A stretch of 6,268 bases of DNA from JAMCXS01 sp964459065 (GTDB taxonomy: Bacteria; Acidobacteriota; Terriglobia; UBA7540), in NCBI GenBank assembly GCA_964459065.1, contig CAYWMN010000227.1:1-6268 (forward strand). Reading direction: 5' to 3'. The notes beneath the pieces were generated by a model. The model saw only the letters and a program-made list of their open reading frames with translations, was not told the origin of the DNA and did no database searches. This document shows, piece after piece, positions 6,224-6,268 of this stretch (positions are counted from its first letter, which is position 1; the number at the start of each line of letters is the position of its first letter). The translations under genes and the position numbers were made by a program.

Positions 6224-6248
6224 ACTCGCACGGATGCCCACTTGCACG
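6224..6248 (-). repeat. Imperfect direct repeat upstream of bioB
   Basis: On the minus strand CGTGCAAGT (6248-6240) and CGTGCGAGT (6232-6224) match at 8 of 9 positions and are spaced 16 nt start to start, with GGGCATC between them. They lie about 45-69 nt before the bioB start, where a regulator or promoter element could sit. I know of no biotin regulator with this half-site, and no clear -35/-10 pair is visible nearby. Its function is unknown. Confidence 0.3.
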
Positions 6249-6268
6249 TCACTCGACCTTACCAGATC

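Noticed and set aside
6180..6268. BirA-type or BioR-type operator upstream of bioB
   Set aside because: No matching palindrome was found in the 89 bases available; the true promoter may lie beyond the window.

Overview
The window is a compact, GC-rich cluster of bacterial genes, all read on the minus strand. In transcription order (right to left) they are bioB, bioF, a predicted exported SGNH/GDSL hydrolase, bioD, bioA and folD. No gene-free stretch reaches 300 bases; the largest gap is 115 nt (bioA to folD). I see no RNA genes, insertion sequences, CRISPR arrays or plus-strand genes. The organism is probably a GC-rich environmental bacterium. The long form of FolD and a Tat-exported SGNH protein beside housekeeping genes fit Acidobacteriota, but that is an inference from general resemblance, not a database match.

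Region by region (minus strand): 6180-6268 is an upstream leader with an imperfect direct repeat and a strong ribosome binding site. 5193-6179 is bioB with a TTG start. 4046-5200 is bioF, overlapping bioB by 8 nt. 3129-4007 is the SGNH hydrolase, with its own strong ribosome binding site and a twin-arginine signal peptide. 2400-3032 is bioD, after a 96-nt gap holding a possible internal promoter. 1098-2399 is bioA, whose ATG directly follows the bioD stop. 38-982 is folD with a GTG start. The last 37 bases may hold the start of another gene.

Together the bio genes encode the complete late biotin pathway: pimeloyl thioester + alanine to KAPA (BioF), KAPA to DAPA (BioA), DAPA to dethiobiotin (BioD), dethiobiotin to biotin (BioB). 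No gene that makes or releases the pimeloyl thioester (bioC, bioH and its analogues, bioW, bioI) lies in the window. FolD supplies one-carbon folates; its link to biotin is only positional.

The least expected element is the SGNH hydrolase in the middle of the biotin genes. It has all SGNH catalytic positions but carries an export signal. The other points worth a look are donor-pocket residues of BioA that mix the E. coli and B. subtilis patterns, a four-cysteine cluster in BioA, and a bioD start with no ribosome binding site behind a promoter-like sequence. Nothing here amounts to a clearly new multi-gene system.
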